A stretch of 64,000 nucleotides of DNA from Yeosuana marina (GTDB taxonomy: Bacteria > Bacteroidota > Bacteroidia > Flavobacteriales > Flavobacteriaceae). Each line of letters opens with the position of its first letter. Position 1 is the first letter of the stretch. This document shows positions 15,977 to 25,147 of the stretch, piece by piece. The DNA is taken from NCBI RefSeq assembly GCF_011762485.1, contig NZ_JAAKGI010000008.1:62001-126000 (forward strand), in the 5' to 3' direction. The notes under the pieces are model-generated. The model saw nothing but the letters and a program-made list of their open reading frames with translations. It was not told the origin of the DNA and did not search any database. The position numbers and the translations under genes were made by a program.

Positions 15977-17491
15977 ATGAAAAAGTTAATCTTATTATTC
16001 ATAGGCATCTTATCTATGCCTTTAATGTATGCTCAAAACATAACCGATGCACTTAGATATTCACAAGATGAAATTCAAGGAACAGCTCGTTTTAGAGCGC
16101 TAAGCGGTGCCTTTGGAGCGCTTGGAGGCGATATGAGTGCCGTAAGCTTAAACCCAGCTGGCTCAGCCGTTTTTAGTAGTAGTCATGCCTCTTTTACACT
16201 TTCAAATTTAGACTCTAAAAATGATACACAATATTTCAGTGGTTTTAATAGTACCTCTAATTCAAATTTTGATATTAATCAAGGAGGCGCCACGTTAGTA
16301 TTTGTGAATCATGATACGAATTCACCATGGAGAAAATTTGCTTTAAGTGCTGCCTACGATAAAACTAGAAATTTTGATAATAACTGGTTTGCTGCTGGGA
16401 CAAATACGAATAACAATTCTATTGATTTATATTTTTATGACTACGCTAATGGGTTACGATTAGATCAAATTTCATCTTTTGATGGTGAAACATACTCTCA
16501 GGCCTATTCTGACATTGGCAACTCATATGGTTTTGCAAATCAACAAGCATTTTTAGGATATGAATCTTACATATTAGAGCCACAAAGTAACGATGATGCT
16601 AATACTGTATATACATCTAATTTAGGAGATGGAACTTTTGATCAGCAATACACTTATGCTTCAACGGGCTATAACGGTAAAATTACTTTCAATGCTGCAT
16701 TTCAATATGAAGATAATTTATATTTAGGAGTAAACTTAAATTCTCATCTTATCAATTTCGACCGTTTTACTCAATTATATGAAACTAATTCTAATTCAGC
16801 TTCTTTGATAAACGAGATAAATTTTGAAAACACGTTATCAACCACTGGATCTGGATTTTCCTTCCAATTAGGGGGTATTATGAAAATAAGTCCAGAATTT
16901 AGAATAGGACTTGTTTACGATTCTCCTACTTGGTACACTATTTCAGAAGAAACCACACAATATATCTCTACAACCTCCGGAACTGATAACCCCGTTATAA
17001 TTGATCCACAAATTATAAATATTTATCCAGACTATAAACTACAAACTCCTGGTAAGCTTACAGGAAGCTTAGCGTATGTATTTGGAGAACAAGGCCTAAT
17101 TAGTTTTGATTACTCTAGAAAAGATTATAGTGCTACAAAGTTTAAACCTACTTCAGACCCTGTTTTTATTGAGCAAAATAATGCTATAAGTTCAAATTTA
17201 ACAGAAGCTTCTACTTATAGAATTGGTGGAGAATATAAATACAAACAATTTAGTTTTAGAGGTGGTTACCGCTTTGAAGAAAGTCCTTATAAAGATGGCG
17301 TAACTGTTGGCGATTTAAATGGATATTCTCTTGGACTTGGTTATAATTTTGGAAATACAAGATTGGATATTACTTATGATGAGGCACAACGCGACTCTCA
17401 ATATCAATTATTTAATAAAGGACTTATTGATAAAGCTAATATCAATAACAAAAACTCTAACGTAACTATAACGTTAAGTTTTAATATTTAA
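15977..17491 (+). CDS. FadL/OmpP1-family outer-membrane transport protein
   Basis: The 504-residue protein has a Sec signal peptide (MKKLILLFIGILSMPLMYAQ). The family-typical N-terminal hatch region follows: ARFRALSGAFGALGGDMSAVSLNPAGSAVF. Alternating beta strands continue to the C-terminus, which ends in a strand with terminal Asn-Ile (NVTITLSFNI). These features fit the OmpP1/FadL/TodX family of 14-strand porins importing hydrophobic compounds. The natural substrate is unknown. It probably shares a transcript with the upstream lipoprotein gene and is followed by a hairpin terminator. Confidence 0.88.
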   Translation: MKKLILLFIGILSMPLMYAQNITDALRYSQDEIQGTARFRALSGAFGALGGDMSAVSLNPAGSAVFSSSHASFTLSNLDSKNDTQYFSGFNSTSNSNFDINQGGATLVFVNHDTNSPWRKFALSAAYDKTRNFDNNWFAAGTNTNNNSIDLYFYDYANGLRLDQISSFDGETYSQAYSDIGNSYGFANQQAFLGYESYILEPQSNDDANTVYTSNLGDGTFDQQYTYASTGYNGKITFNAAFQYEDNLYLGVNLNSHLINFDRFTQLYETNSNSASLINEINFENTLSTTGSGFSFQLGGIMKISPEFRIGLVYDSPTWYTISEETTQYISTTSGTDNPVIIDPQIINIYPDYKLQTPGKLTGSLAYVFGEQGLISFDYSRKDYSATKFKPTSDPVFIEQNNAISSNLTEASTYRIGGEYKYKQFSFRGGYRFEESPYKDGVTVGDLNGYSLGLGYNFGNTRLDITYDEAQRDSQYQLFNKGLIDKANINNKNSNVTITLSFNI

Positions 17492-17510
17492 AACACTGAC
17501 TTTTCAGAAT

Positions 17511-17546
17511 AAAAAGCTTAAATCTTAAATGGTTTAAGCTTTTTTA
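17511..17546 (+). terminator. Intrinsic terminator after the FadL-like gene
   Basis: AAAAAGCTTAAA (17511-17522) pairs with TTTAAGCTTTTT (17533-17544), followed by more T residues, 19 nt after the stop codon. Confidence 0.85.
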
Positions 17547-17669
17547 TTTTCAATGTAATTTAATGCTAAAAAAACAGACAAATACATTAAAATTAATGTT
17601 TGCTAATACAAAACATAAGAAAACTGTTTTGCTTATCTTTGCAGACTAAAAACTTGATTTCTGTAGCAG

Positions 17670-18347
17670 ATGAAAATTGAAAACAACATAGATGAATTTG
17701 AAGCTTTAGGAAATGACCATATTGGAACATCTTCAAATACACCAATGAGAAGTGATGCTTTTAAACTTTCGAATGATGAAAAAATGGACATCATAAAAGA
17801 TGATGTGCGTCATATCATGGAAACATTAGGTCTAGATTTAACCGACGACAGTTTAAATGGCACACCCAACAGAGTAGCTAAAATGTTTGTAAAAGAAATT
17901 TTTAGCGGTTTAGACCCTAGTAGAAAACCAAAGTCTTCAACTTTTGAAAATAAATATAAATATGGTGAAATGCTTGTTGAAAAAAACATCACTTTATATT
18001 CAACATGCGAACATCATTTACTCCCCATTGTTGGAAAAGCTCATGTAGCTTACATTTCTAATGGAACTGTTGTTGGCCTTTCAAAAATGAATCGTATTGT
18101 CGATTATTATGCAAAACGCCCTCAAGTTCAAGAGCGCTTAACACTTCAAATAGTCAAAGAACTTCAAGAAGTATTAAACACAAAAGATGTTGCCTGTATT
18201 ATTGATGCCAAACACCTTTGCGTTAATTCAAGAGGCATAAGAGATATTGAAAGTAGTACGGTTACTGCTGAATTTGGCGGGAAATTTAAAGATAAGTCAA
18301 CCCGACGAGAATTTCTTGATTATATTAAATTAGAAACAAAATATTAG
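17670..18347 (+). CDS. folE: GTP cyclohydrolase I
   Basis: The 225-residue enzyme converts GTP to 7,8-dihydroneopterin triphosphate, the first step to folate and related pterins. It has the zinc-site segment STCEHHLLPIVGKAHVAY (Cys and His ligands), the family signature around GLSKMNRIVDYYAKRPQVQE, and a second zinc-binding Cys in KHLCVNSRGIRD. The first 40 residues are a variable, acidic extension. A TATCTTTG box at 17634-17641 may be its -7 element. cysS follows 21 nt downstream. Confidence 0.96.
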   Translation: MKIENNIDEFEALGNDHIGTSSNTPMRSDAFKLSNDEKMDIIKDDVRHIMETLGLDLTDDSLNGTPNRVAKMFVKEIFSGLDPSRKPKSSTFENKYKYGEMLVEKNITLYSTCEHHLLPIVGKAHVAYISNGTVVGLSKMNRIVDYYAKRPQVQERLTLQIVKELQEVLNTKDVACIIDAKHLCVNSRGIRDIESSTVTAEFGGKFKDKSTRREFLDYIKLETKY

Positions 18348-18368
18348 TACAAAACACCTACTAAAACA

Positions 18369-19850
18369 ATGCAACTTTACAAGCATCAACAAATAAAAAT
18401 TTACAATACCCTCACGGGGCAAAAAGAAACCTTTAAACCTATTAACGATGGCTATGTAGGCATGTATGTGTGTGGACCAACAGTCTATAGTAATGTGCAC
18501 TTAGGAAATGTTAGAACCTTCATGTCTTTTGATGTAATTTTTAGATATTTAAAACATCTAGGATTTAAAGTTCGTTATGTTAGAAATATCACTGATGCCG
18601 GCCATTTAGAAAATGATGCTGATGTAGGTGAAGATCGTATTGCAAAAAAAGCGCGTTTAGAAGAAATTGAACCTATGGAAGTGGTTCAACGCTATACAGT
18701 TGATTTTCATAACATACTTGATACATTCAACTTTTTACCACCAAGTATAGAGCCTACAGCTACAGGACACATTATTGAGCAAATTGAATTGATTAAAACC
18801 ATCCTCGATAACGGATTTGCTTATGAGATTAATGGCTCTGTGTATTTTGATGTTCATAAATTTAATGAAACTCATGATTACGGTATTTTAAGTAAGCGTA
18901 AACTTGAAGATTTAATTCATAATACTCGTGAATTAGATGGACAATCAGATAAAAAGAATCCACAAGATTTTGCCCTTTGGAAAAAAGCCGAACCGCAGCA
19001 TATTATGCGTTGGCCATCCCCTTGGAGCGATGGTTTTCCTGGATGGCATTTAGAATGTACTGCCATGAGCACCAAGTATTTAGGTGAACATTTTGATATT
19101 CACGGAGGCGGTATGGATTTGAAATTTCCGCATCACGAATGTGAAATTGCCCAAAACGAAGCAGCTAAAGGACAGACACCTGTTAATTACTGGATGCATG
19201 CTAATATGCTGATTATGAATGGTAAAAAGATGGCAAAGTCTACAGGAAATTTTATTTTGCCTGGTGAAATTTTTACTGGAAACAATCCAAATATCACTAA
19301 AGCTTTCTCTCCTGGTGTGGCTCGTTTTTTTATGTTACAAGCGCACTACAGAAGTATTTTAGACTTTACAAATGATGGTCTATTAGCTAGTGAAAAAGGA
19401 TTTTTCAGATTAATGGATGCCATTAATCTATTAGATAGTTTAAAAGCTTCAGCAACCTCATCCATAGATATAAACAAATGGAAACAAAGCTGTTATGATG
19501 CTATGAATGATGACTTTAACACACCTGTTTTAATTGCTAATTTATTTGAAGGTGTTAAATATATCAACCAAATAAAAGATGGTTCTGTTAGTGTTACCGA
19601 CACTGATTTATCACTATTAAAAGATACCTTTCAAGCTTTTGTATTTGATATTTTAGGCTTAGAAAATAGCAGTAAAACTGATTCTGGGACCGACAAATTA
19701 TCAGGAACTGTTGACGTACTTATCAAACTAAGACAAGAAGCCAGAGCAAACAAAGATTTTGCATTATCTGATAAAATACGTGATGAACTGGCTGCTGTTG
19801 GTATAGAACTTAAAGATGGTAAAGAAGGCACAACGTTTTCTTTAAATTAA
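18369..19850 (+). CDS. cysS: Cysteinyl-tRNA synthetase
   Basis: The 493-residue class I synthetase has the HIGH-like motif [17 protein letters not shown] at the start, where the Cys is a zinc ligand. Further zinc-binding residues are in [12 protein letters not shown] and [10 protein letters not shown], and the KMSKS loop appears as [10 protein letters not shown]. The C-terminal DALR and helical region follows. Length is normal. It is probably co-transcribed with folE. The stop codon is followed by a degenerate palindromic repeat (19855-19930) before yidD. Confidence 0.96.
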   Translation: MQLYKHQQIKIYNTLTGQKETFKPINDGYVGMYVCGPTVYSNVHLGNVRTFMSFDVIFRYLKHLGFKVRYVRNITDAGHLENDADVGEDRIAKKARLEEIEPMEVVQRYTVDFHNILDTFNFLPPSIEPTATGHIIEQIELIKTILDNGFAYEINGSVYFDVHKFNETHDYGILSKRKLEDLIHNTRELDGQSDKKNPQDFALWKKAEPQHIMRWPSPWSDGFPGWHLECTAMSTKYLGEHFDIHGGGMDLKFPHHECEIAQNEAAKGQTPVNYWMHANMLIMNGKKMAKSTGNFILPGEIFTGNNPNITKAFSPGVARFFMLQAHYRSILDFTNDGLLASEKGFFRLMDAINLLDSLKASATSSIDINKWKQSCYDAMNDDFNTPVLIANLFEGVKYINQIKDGSVSVTDTDLSLLKDTFQAFVFDILGLENSSKTDSGTDKLSGTVDVLIKLRQEARANKDFALSDKIRDELAAVGIELKDGKEGTTFSLN

Positions 19851-19854
19851 ATTT

Positions 19855-19930
19855 TGTCTGTTCGAGCAGTCGAAAACTACTTTATGATTACAGATTCTTA
19901 ATAGGTTTCGACAGAGTTGCACCTGGCAAT
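19855..19930. repeat. Degenerate palindromic dispersed repeat between cysS and yidD
   Basis: The left arm CTGTTCGAGCAGTCGAAAAC and the right arm GGTTTCGACAGAGTTGCACC are imperfect inverted repeats around a roughly 30-nt AT-rich core. They resemble decayed copies of the GTCGAGCGCAGTCGAGAA-type palindromes that I recall as common between Bacteroidetes genes. The family identity is from memory and not checked. Confidence 0.5.
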
Positions 19931-19952
19931 CATAACAAATCGTTATTTTTTA

Positions 19953-20189
19953 ATGAAAAAGATACTTATTGCACCGTTTTTGTTTTTAATAAAAATTTAT
20001 CAAATTTTTATTTCTCCATTAACACCTGCGAGTTGCAGATATAGCCCAACATGTTCGCATTACGCTAAAGAAGCTTTAGAAAAGCACGGTTTTTTAAAAG
20101 GCGGTTGGTTAGCGTTAAAACGAATTTTTAGTTGCCATCCTTGGGGAGGTAGTGGTTATGATCCTGTACCTGACAAAGACGACAACTAA
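19953..20189 (+). CDS. yidD: Membrane protein insertion efficiency factor YidD
   Basis: The 78-residue protein supports YidC-dependent membrane insertion. It shows the YidD pattern: a hydrophobic, basic N-terminus ([19 protein letters not shown]), then [18 protein letters not shown] with its conserved Cys residues, then [25 protein letters not shown] start at ATG 19953; a TTG-started extension from 19917 lies in the repeat element and is unlikely. rpmH, its usual neighbour in many bacteria, is elsewhere in this window (63.4 kb). Confidence 0.94.
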   Translation: MKKILIAPFLFLIKIYQIFISPLTPASCRYSPTCSHYAKEALEKHGFLKGGWLALKRIFSCHPWGGSGYDPVPDKDDN

Positions 20190-20223
20190 TTATTTTTCAA
20201 TGAATTAGCTGTACTATTAACTA

Positions 20224-20243
20224 AAAATACGCACATGTATTTT
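20224..20243. terminator. Possible bidirectional hairpin between yidD and pepD
   Basis: AAAATAC (20224-20230) pairs with GTATTTT (20237-20243) around a 6-nt loop, in the 55-nt gap between the convergent yidD and pepD stop codons. The stem is AT-rich and the T tracts are short, so this is a weak call. Confidence 0.4.
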
Positions 20244-20244
20244 C

Positions 20245-21708
20245 TTAATCTTCTGGTATATTTTTTAAAATCTCTAAAACAAACTTCCAATATTTTTGAA
20301 CAGAAGAAATCTGAGCTCGTTCATCAGGAGAATGTGCTCCTTTTATAGTTGGTCCAAAACTAATCATGTCCATATTTGGGTAATTCTGCCCTAAAATACC
20401 GCATTCTAATCCTGCATGGCAAGCCGCTACATGCGGTTTTTCTCCATTCATCTTCTCATACAAACTAGACATTACTTTTAAAATAGGCGAATCCATATTA
20501 GGCGCCCAACCTGGGTAATCACCAGACAACTCTACTTCACAACCTGTCAATTCAAAAGTTGCCCGTAAGGTATTCGCTAAATCTATTTTAGAACTTTCTA
20601 CAGAAGAGCGTGTTAAACAACCTATATGAATAGTTCCTTCCTTCACCAAAACTCTAGCAATATTATTAGATGTTTCCACTAAATCAGGGATATCAGCACT
20701 CATTCTGTAGACACCATTGTGAGCTGCATATAAGGCTCTTGTAAGTCCTTCTTGAACACCTAAATCCATTATCATTTTAGGAGCTTCGCATTTTGAAACC
20801 ATTATTGCTAAATCAGGTTCCATCGTTTTTAACTCAGTCTTTAAGATGTTTGCTTGTACTTTCATTTCTGATAAAAAAGTAGCTTCATGAATGGCATCAA
20901 TAACCACTAAAGCGTTACTTTCTCTAGGAATAGCATTACGTAAACTTCCGCCATCAATTTCTGAAATACGTAATCCAAATTTTTCAAATCCATCAAACAA
21001 CAAACGATTCATGAGTTTATTGGCATTGCCTAACCCTTCATGAATTTGCATTCCTGAATGACCACCTTGCAATCCTTTAACTGAAATAGAAAATCCTATT
21101 TTAAACTCAGGTGTTTCTTCTTGATTATAAGTTCTTGTTGCTGTTATATCAACACCTCCTGCACAACCAACACCTATTTCATCATCCTCTTCGGTATCTA
21201 AATTCAGTAAAATACCGCCAGATAACAAGCCTCCTTTTAATCCCATAGCACCTGTCATTCCTGTTTCTTCATCAATTGTAAACAAAGCTTCAAGAGCCGG
21301 ATGCGCAATATCTGTACTTTCTAGAATAGCCATAATAGTAGCAACTCCCAAACCATTATCAGCACCAAGTGTGGTTCCTTTTGCTTTTACCCAATCGCCA
21401 TCAACAACCATATCAATTCCTTGAGTGTCAAAATCAAAATCGGTATCATTATTTTTTTGATGAACCATATCAAGATGTGATTGCAGCACCGCGGTTGTTT
21501 TTGACTCCATCCCTTTGGTTGCAGGTTTTTTAATTATCACGTTACCTACTTCATCAACCATGGTTTCAAGTCCAAGATTCTCGCCAAAATTTTTCATAAA
21601 AGCAATGACGCGTTCTTCTTTTTTTGATCCTCGTGGTACAGCATTTAAATCTGCAAATTTATTCCAAAGTTGTTTTGGTTCTAATTGTCTTATCTCTGAA
21701 TTCATCAT
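20245..21708 (-). CDS. pepD: Aminoacyl-histidine dipeptidase (cytosol non-specific dipeptidase)
   Basis: The 487-residue M20 metallopeptidase hydrolyses dipeptides such as Xaa-His. Metal-binding and catalytic motifs are present: LQSHLDMVHQKN (His and catalytic Asp), LGADNGLGVA (bridging Asp), TIDEETGMTGA (catalytic Glu and metal Glu), LNLDTEEDDE, and the late His in KGAHSPDERA. The insertion dimerisation domain is in the middle with GLQGGHSGMQIHEG. Length fits PepD. No link with neighbours is evident; a hut operon lies about 10 kb away. Confidence 0.95.
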   Translation of the reverse strand: MMNSEIRQLEPKQLWNKFADLNAVPRGSKKEERVIAFMKNFGENLGLETMVDEVGNVIIKKPATKGMESKTTAVLQSHLDMVHQKNNDTDFDFDTQGIDMVVDGDWVKAKGTTLGADNGLGVATIMAILESTDIAHPALEALFTIDEETGMTGAMGLKGGLLSGGILLNLDTEEDDEIGVGCAGGVDITATRTYNQEETPEFKIGFSISVKGLQGGHSGMQIHEGLGNANKLMNRLLFDGFEKFGLRISEIDGGSLRNAIPRESNALVVIDAIHEATFLSEMKVQANILKTELKTMEPDLAIMVSKCEAPKMIMDLGVQEGLTRALYAAHNGVYRMSADIPDLVETSNNIARVLVKEGTIHIGCLTRSSVESSKIDLANTLRATFELTGCEVELSGDYPGWAPNMDSPILKVMSSLYEKMNGEKPHVAACHAGLECGILGQNYPNMDMISFGPTIKGAHSPDERAQISSVQKYWKFVLEILKNIPED

Positions 21709-21776
21709 GTTTATTTTAGTTTTACAAAGGTAACATAACTAATCAGTATTAATAAACATTTTCATATTTTTGGAAC

Positions 21777-22844
21777 ATGCTAAAACATAAAAAAACTATA
21801 ATAGCGCTTCTTATCATTCCTCAATATTTTTTGGTAAAATGGCTATCACATTACCCAAACTTTATTGAAACGTATTACAGTAATGGTCTGTATCCGTACA
21901 TTTCAAAAATGTTTCGATTTATGTTGGGCTGGATACCGTTTTCGTTTGGTGATTTAGTCTATGGCTTTGCCATTATCTACATTATTAGGTGGGTTTTTAA
22001 AAATTTTAAGCGATTAAGAACAGATACAAAAAATTGGTTTATAGATGTATTTTCAGCAGCATCGATACTCTATTTTGCATTTCATTTGTTTTGGGGCTTA
22101 AATTATTACCGTTTACCTCTTCATAAAAGTCTTGGTCTTAATTCTGAATACACAACAGAACAACTTGTTGAAGTAACCAAAAAATTGATTTCTAAATCAA
22201 ATGAAATTCAATTTGACATTATAAAAAATGATACCCTACCAATCGATATTCCATATAACAAAAGCGATATTTTAAATATGGTTCCTTTGGGCTACAACTC
22301 TTTAAAAAAGGAATATCCTCATTTAGAATATTATCCAAAAAGCATCAAAAAATCATTATTCAGTTTACCATTAACGTATATGGGTTTTAGTGGTTATTTA
22401 AATCCGTTAACCAATGAATCACAGGTAGACGGCTTAATTCCAAGTTACTTATTCCCAACAACGGCATCACATGAGGTTGCCCATCAGTTAGGATATGCAG
22501 CAGAAAATGAAGCTAATTTTATTGGATGTTTGGCAGCCATAAACCATGATGATATCTATTTTAAATACTCCGGATATACCTTTGCCCTTCGATTTTGTTT
22601 AAATGAAATTTACAGACGTGATGAATCTCTATTTGATTCTATTACTAAAACCGTCAATAGAGGGATTTTGAAAAATTACCAAGACATGCGTGAATTTTGG
22701 GACGCTTATCAAAATCCTGCCGAACCGCTATTTAAAAAAACGTATAGCTCGTATTTAAAAGCCAACAAACAAGATAAAGGCATGGAAAGCTATAGTTATG
22801 TAGTCGCCTTATTTGTTAACTATTTTGAAACAAAAACGTTATAA
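21777..22844 (+). CDS. DUF3810 membrane protein with zinc-peptidase motif
   Basis: The 355-residue protein has hydrophobic helices near residues 8-22, 52-75 and 92-110, then a large soluble region containing SHEVAHQLGY (His232, Glu233, His236), with nearby acidic residues ENEANF. This is the HExxH pattern of DUF3810, which is probably a membrane-bound zinc metallopeptidase; the substrate is unknown. A TATTTTTG box ends only 4 nt before the ATG, so a leaderless or nearly leaderless mRNA is possible. Confidence 0.88.
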   Translation: MLKHKKTIIALLIIPQYFLVKWLSHYPNFIETYYSNGLYPYISKMFRFMLGWIPFSFGDLVYGFAIIYIIRWVFKNFKRLRTDTKNWFIDVFSAASILYFAFHLFWGLNYYRLPLHKSLGLNSEYTTEQLVEVTKKLISKSNEIQFDIIKNDTLPIDIPYNKSDILNMVPLGYNSLKKEYPHLEYYPKSIKKSLFSLPLTYMGFSGYLNPLTNESQVDGLIPSYLFPTTASHEVAHQLGYAAENEANFIGCLAAINHDDIYFKYSGYTFALRFCLNEIYRRDESLFDSITKTVNRGILKNYQDMREFWDAYQNPAEPLFKKTYSSYLKANKQDKGMESYSYVVALFVNYFETKTL

Positions 22845-22880
22845 CAATTTGATTAAAATTAAATTACATTTGTATTTGTT

Positions 22881-23678
22881 ATGAACAAACACATAGTAAG
22901 CATACAAAACTCATTAATTAAGGAACTGGTTCAATTAATAGACAAGTCCAGAGAGCGAAAAAAAACAGGGTTATTTTTAATTGAAGGGGAACGCGAAATT
23001 TCGCTAGCTATAAAAGGACATTATGAGTTTGAAACGATTTTGTTTTATCCCGAATTAATATCTGAAATACGCATAAACGAATTAATCGATCAACACATTG
23101 AACGCATTGAAATTTCAAAAGAAGTCTACGAAAAACTAGCTTATAGAGATACAACTGAAGGCATTCTAGCCATTGCAAAAAATAAAACGAATTCGATTTC
23201 TGATTTAAAATTCAATACAAAAAACCCATTAATTTTAGTCGCCGAAGCTCCTGAAAAACCAGGAAACATTGGAGCGCTTTTAAGAACTGCTGATGCTGCA
23301 AACATTGATGCTGTTATTATTGCGAATCCAAAAACCGATTTATACAATCCAAATATCATACGCTCTAGCGTGGGATGCGTATTCACCAATCAGATTGCCA
23401 CAGCAAGCACATCAGATATTATTGAATTTTTAAAAACTCAAAACATAAACATCTATTGCGCCGCTTTGCAGGCATCCGTAAATTATCACTCCCAAGATTT
23501 CACTAAACCTACAGCCATTATTGTTGGAACAGAAGCTACTGGTTTAAGTGATGAATGGATTAATAATTCAACTCAAAATATTATTATTCCTATGCAAGGA
23601 GAAATAGATTCTATGAATGTGTCGGTTGCAGCAGGAATTCTTATTTTTGAGGCGAAAAGACAACGAGGTTTTTTATAA
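22881..23678 (+). CDS. TrmH/SpoU-family RNA 2'-O-methyltransferase
   Basis: The 265-residue SPOUT methyltransferase has an N-terminal L30e-like substrate-binding domain (about 1-95), with GLFLIEGEREISLA. The knotted SAM domain follows, with the three TrmH motifs: EKPGNIGALLRTADAA, IIVGTEATGLSDEW and IIPMQGEIDSMNVSVAAGIL. The exact target (23S rRNA or tRNA) cannot be told. TACATTTG at 22865-22872 may be a -7 box very close to the start. Confidence 0.92.
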   Translation: MNKHIVSIQNSLIKELVQLIDKSRERKKTGLFLIEGEREISLAIKGHYEFETILFYPELISEIRINELIDQHIERIEISKEVYEKLAYRDTTEGILAIAKNKTNSISDLKFNTKNPLILVAEAPEKPGNIGALLRTADAANIDAVIIANPKTDLYNPNIIRSSVGCVFTNQIATASTSDIIEFLKTQNINIYCAALQASVNYHSQDFTKPTAIIVGTEATGLSDEWINNSTQNIIIPMQGEIDSMNVSVAAGILIFEAKRQRGFL

Positions 23679-23681
23679 TCT

Positions 23682-23780
23682 TGTCATTCTAGGAGAGGAA
23701 CTACCGAAGTAATCTCTAAAATTGAAACTAAAATAAAAACAGATTGCTATGTCGCTATAAAAAAGCGACTCGCAATGACA
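23682..23780. repeat. Palindromic dispersed repeat, family GTCATT…AATGAC, copy 1
   Basis: The element begins TGTCATTCTAGGAGAGGAAC and continues with CGAAGTAATCT. It ends with CAGATTGCTATGTCGCT, a short AAAAAGCGACT stretch, and CGCAATGACA. The ends are inverted (TGTCATT/AATGACA), and AATCT and AGATT are inner inverted blocks. A second copy is at 25038-25135, so the two flank the M48 protease gene. It resembles a REP-like repeat that I recall from many Bacteroidetes genomes. Confidence 0.75.
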
Positions 23781-23791
23781 GTAAAATTAAC

Positions 23792-25024
23792 ATGACAGCA
23801 AACACCCTTTTTTATATCATCATCGCCATTATCGTCATCAATTTTATAGTTGATAAAATTTTAGATGCTTTAAATGCGAAACATTTTAACGATACAATTC
23901 CTAAAGAATTAAAAGATGTGTATGATGAAACAGAGTATAAAAAATCACAACAATACAAAGCAACTAAATATATATTCGGACTCACAACCTCAACATTTTC
24001 GTTACTATTAACTTCAGGGTTTTTATTTTTCGATGGTTTTGAATTTGTAGATAACATTGCAAGAAGTTATACTGAAAATCCAATTCTTTTAGCTCTTATA
24101 TTTTTTGGAATCATTATGATTGGTAGCGACATTATTACCACGCCTTTTTCATATTACAGCACTTTTGTGATTGAAGAAAAATTCGGATTTAATAAAACAA
24201 CGGTTAAAACATTCATTCTCGACAAACTAAAAGGTTGGCTCATGATGGCTGTTGTTGGTGGCGGCATTCTTGCTCTTATTATTTGGTTTTATCAGTCTAC
24301 AGGCGACTATTTTTGGCTGTATGCTTGGGGATTAGTTGCTGTGTTTACCTTGTTTATGAATATGTTTTACTCGAAACTTATCGTGCCGCTATTTAACAAA
24401 CAAACACCTTTAGAAGAAGGAAGTTTACGCGATAAAATTTCAGAATACGCTAAAACAGTTGGATTTAAACTTGATAAAATTTTTGTAATTGATGGCTCGA
24501 AACGAAGCACAAAAGCGAATGCTTATTTTTCTGGATTTGGAAGTGAAAAACGCGTGACACTTTATGATACGTTGATTAATGATTTAGAAGACGAGGAAAT
24601 TGTTGCTGTTTTGGCGCATGAAGTTGGTCATTATAAAAAGAAGCATATCATTTTCAATTTAATAAGTTCTATTTTACTCACGGGTTTAACGCTTTATATT
24701 TTATCGTTATTTATTTCAAATCCATTATTATCAAATGCTTTAGGAGTTGAAATTCCTAGTTTTCATATTGGACTGATAGCCTTTGGATTGCTTTACTCAC
24801 CTATTTCTGAAATTACAGGTTTAATTATGAATCTGTTTTCAAGAGCATTTGAATATCAGGCTGATGATTATGCTAAGAATACATATAAAGCAGAACCCTT
24901 AATTACCTCGCTTAAAAAACTATCAAAAAATAGTTTGAGTAATTTAACGCCGCATCCCGCTTATGTGTTTATGCATTATTCACATCCTACTTTATTAGAA
25001 CGGATAGTTAATTTGAGGAAGTAA
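23792..25024 (+). CDS. M48 family metallopeptidase (Ste24-like)
   Basis: The 410-residue integral membrane protease has several helices in the first 200 residues. The zinc motif is AHEVGHYKKKH (His276, Glu277, His280), followed by two more helices and the third ligand in EYQADDYAKN. The C-terminal SLSNLTPHPAYVFMHYSHP is typical of Ste24/HtpX-like CAAX proteases, which in bacteria probably act in membrane protein quality control. I start at ATG 23792 (MTANTLFY); an upstream extension to 23744 would translate part of the palindromic repeat. Confidence 0.93.
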   Translation: MTANTLFYIIIAIIVINFIVDKILDALNAKHFNDTIPKELKDVYDETEYKKSQQYKATKYIFGLTTSTFSLLLTSGFLFFDGFEFVDNIARSYTENPILLALIFFGIIMIGSDIITTPFSYYSTFVIEEKFGFNKTTVKTFILDKLKGWLMMAVVGGGILALIIWFYQSTGDYFWLYAWGLVAVFTLFMNMFYSKLIVPLFNKQTPLEEGSLRDKISEYAKTVGFKLDKIFVIDGSKRSTKANAYFSGFGSEKRVTLYDTLINDLEDEEIVAVLAHEVGHYKKKHIIFNLISSILLTGLTLYILSLFISNPLLSNALGVEIPSFHIGLIAFGLLYSPISEITGLIMNLFSRAFEYQADDYAKNTYKAEPLITSLKKLSKNSLSNLTPHPAYVFMHYSHPTLLERIVNLRK

Positions 25025-25037
25025 GCTTCTAATAATT

Positions 25038-25135
25038 CGTCATTACGAAAAATGAGGAACGAATAACGAAGTAATCTCATGTATTAATACTAAAATTAAA
25101 CAGATTGTCGTAGTCGTTCCTTCTTTACTATGACG
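25038..25135. repeat. Palindromic dispersed repeat, family GTCATT…AATGAC, copy 2
   Basis: The element begins CGTCATTACG and continues with GAGGAACGAATAACGAAGTAATCTCAT. It ends with CAGATTGTCGTAGTCGTTCC and CTATGACG. It shares the blocks GAGGAAC, CGAAGTAATCT and CAGATTG with copy 1 (23682-23780) in the same order. It occupies nearly the whole gap between the convergent M48 gene and the beta-helix lipoprotein gene, where the hairpin may serve as a terminator. Confidence 0.75.
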
Positions 25136-25147
25136 TGTTTAAAAAAT

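Noticed and set aside
19917..19952. Upstream TTG start giving YidD 12 more residues
   Set aside because: The extension is encoded by the right arm of a palindromic repeat; the YidD family begins with the basic hydrophobic segment at ATG 19953.
23744..23791. Longer start for the M48 protease
   Set aside because: The extra 16 residues come from the palindromic repeat; ATG 23792 begins directly before the first membrane helix.
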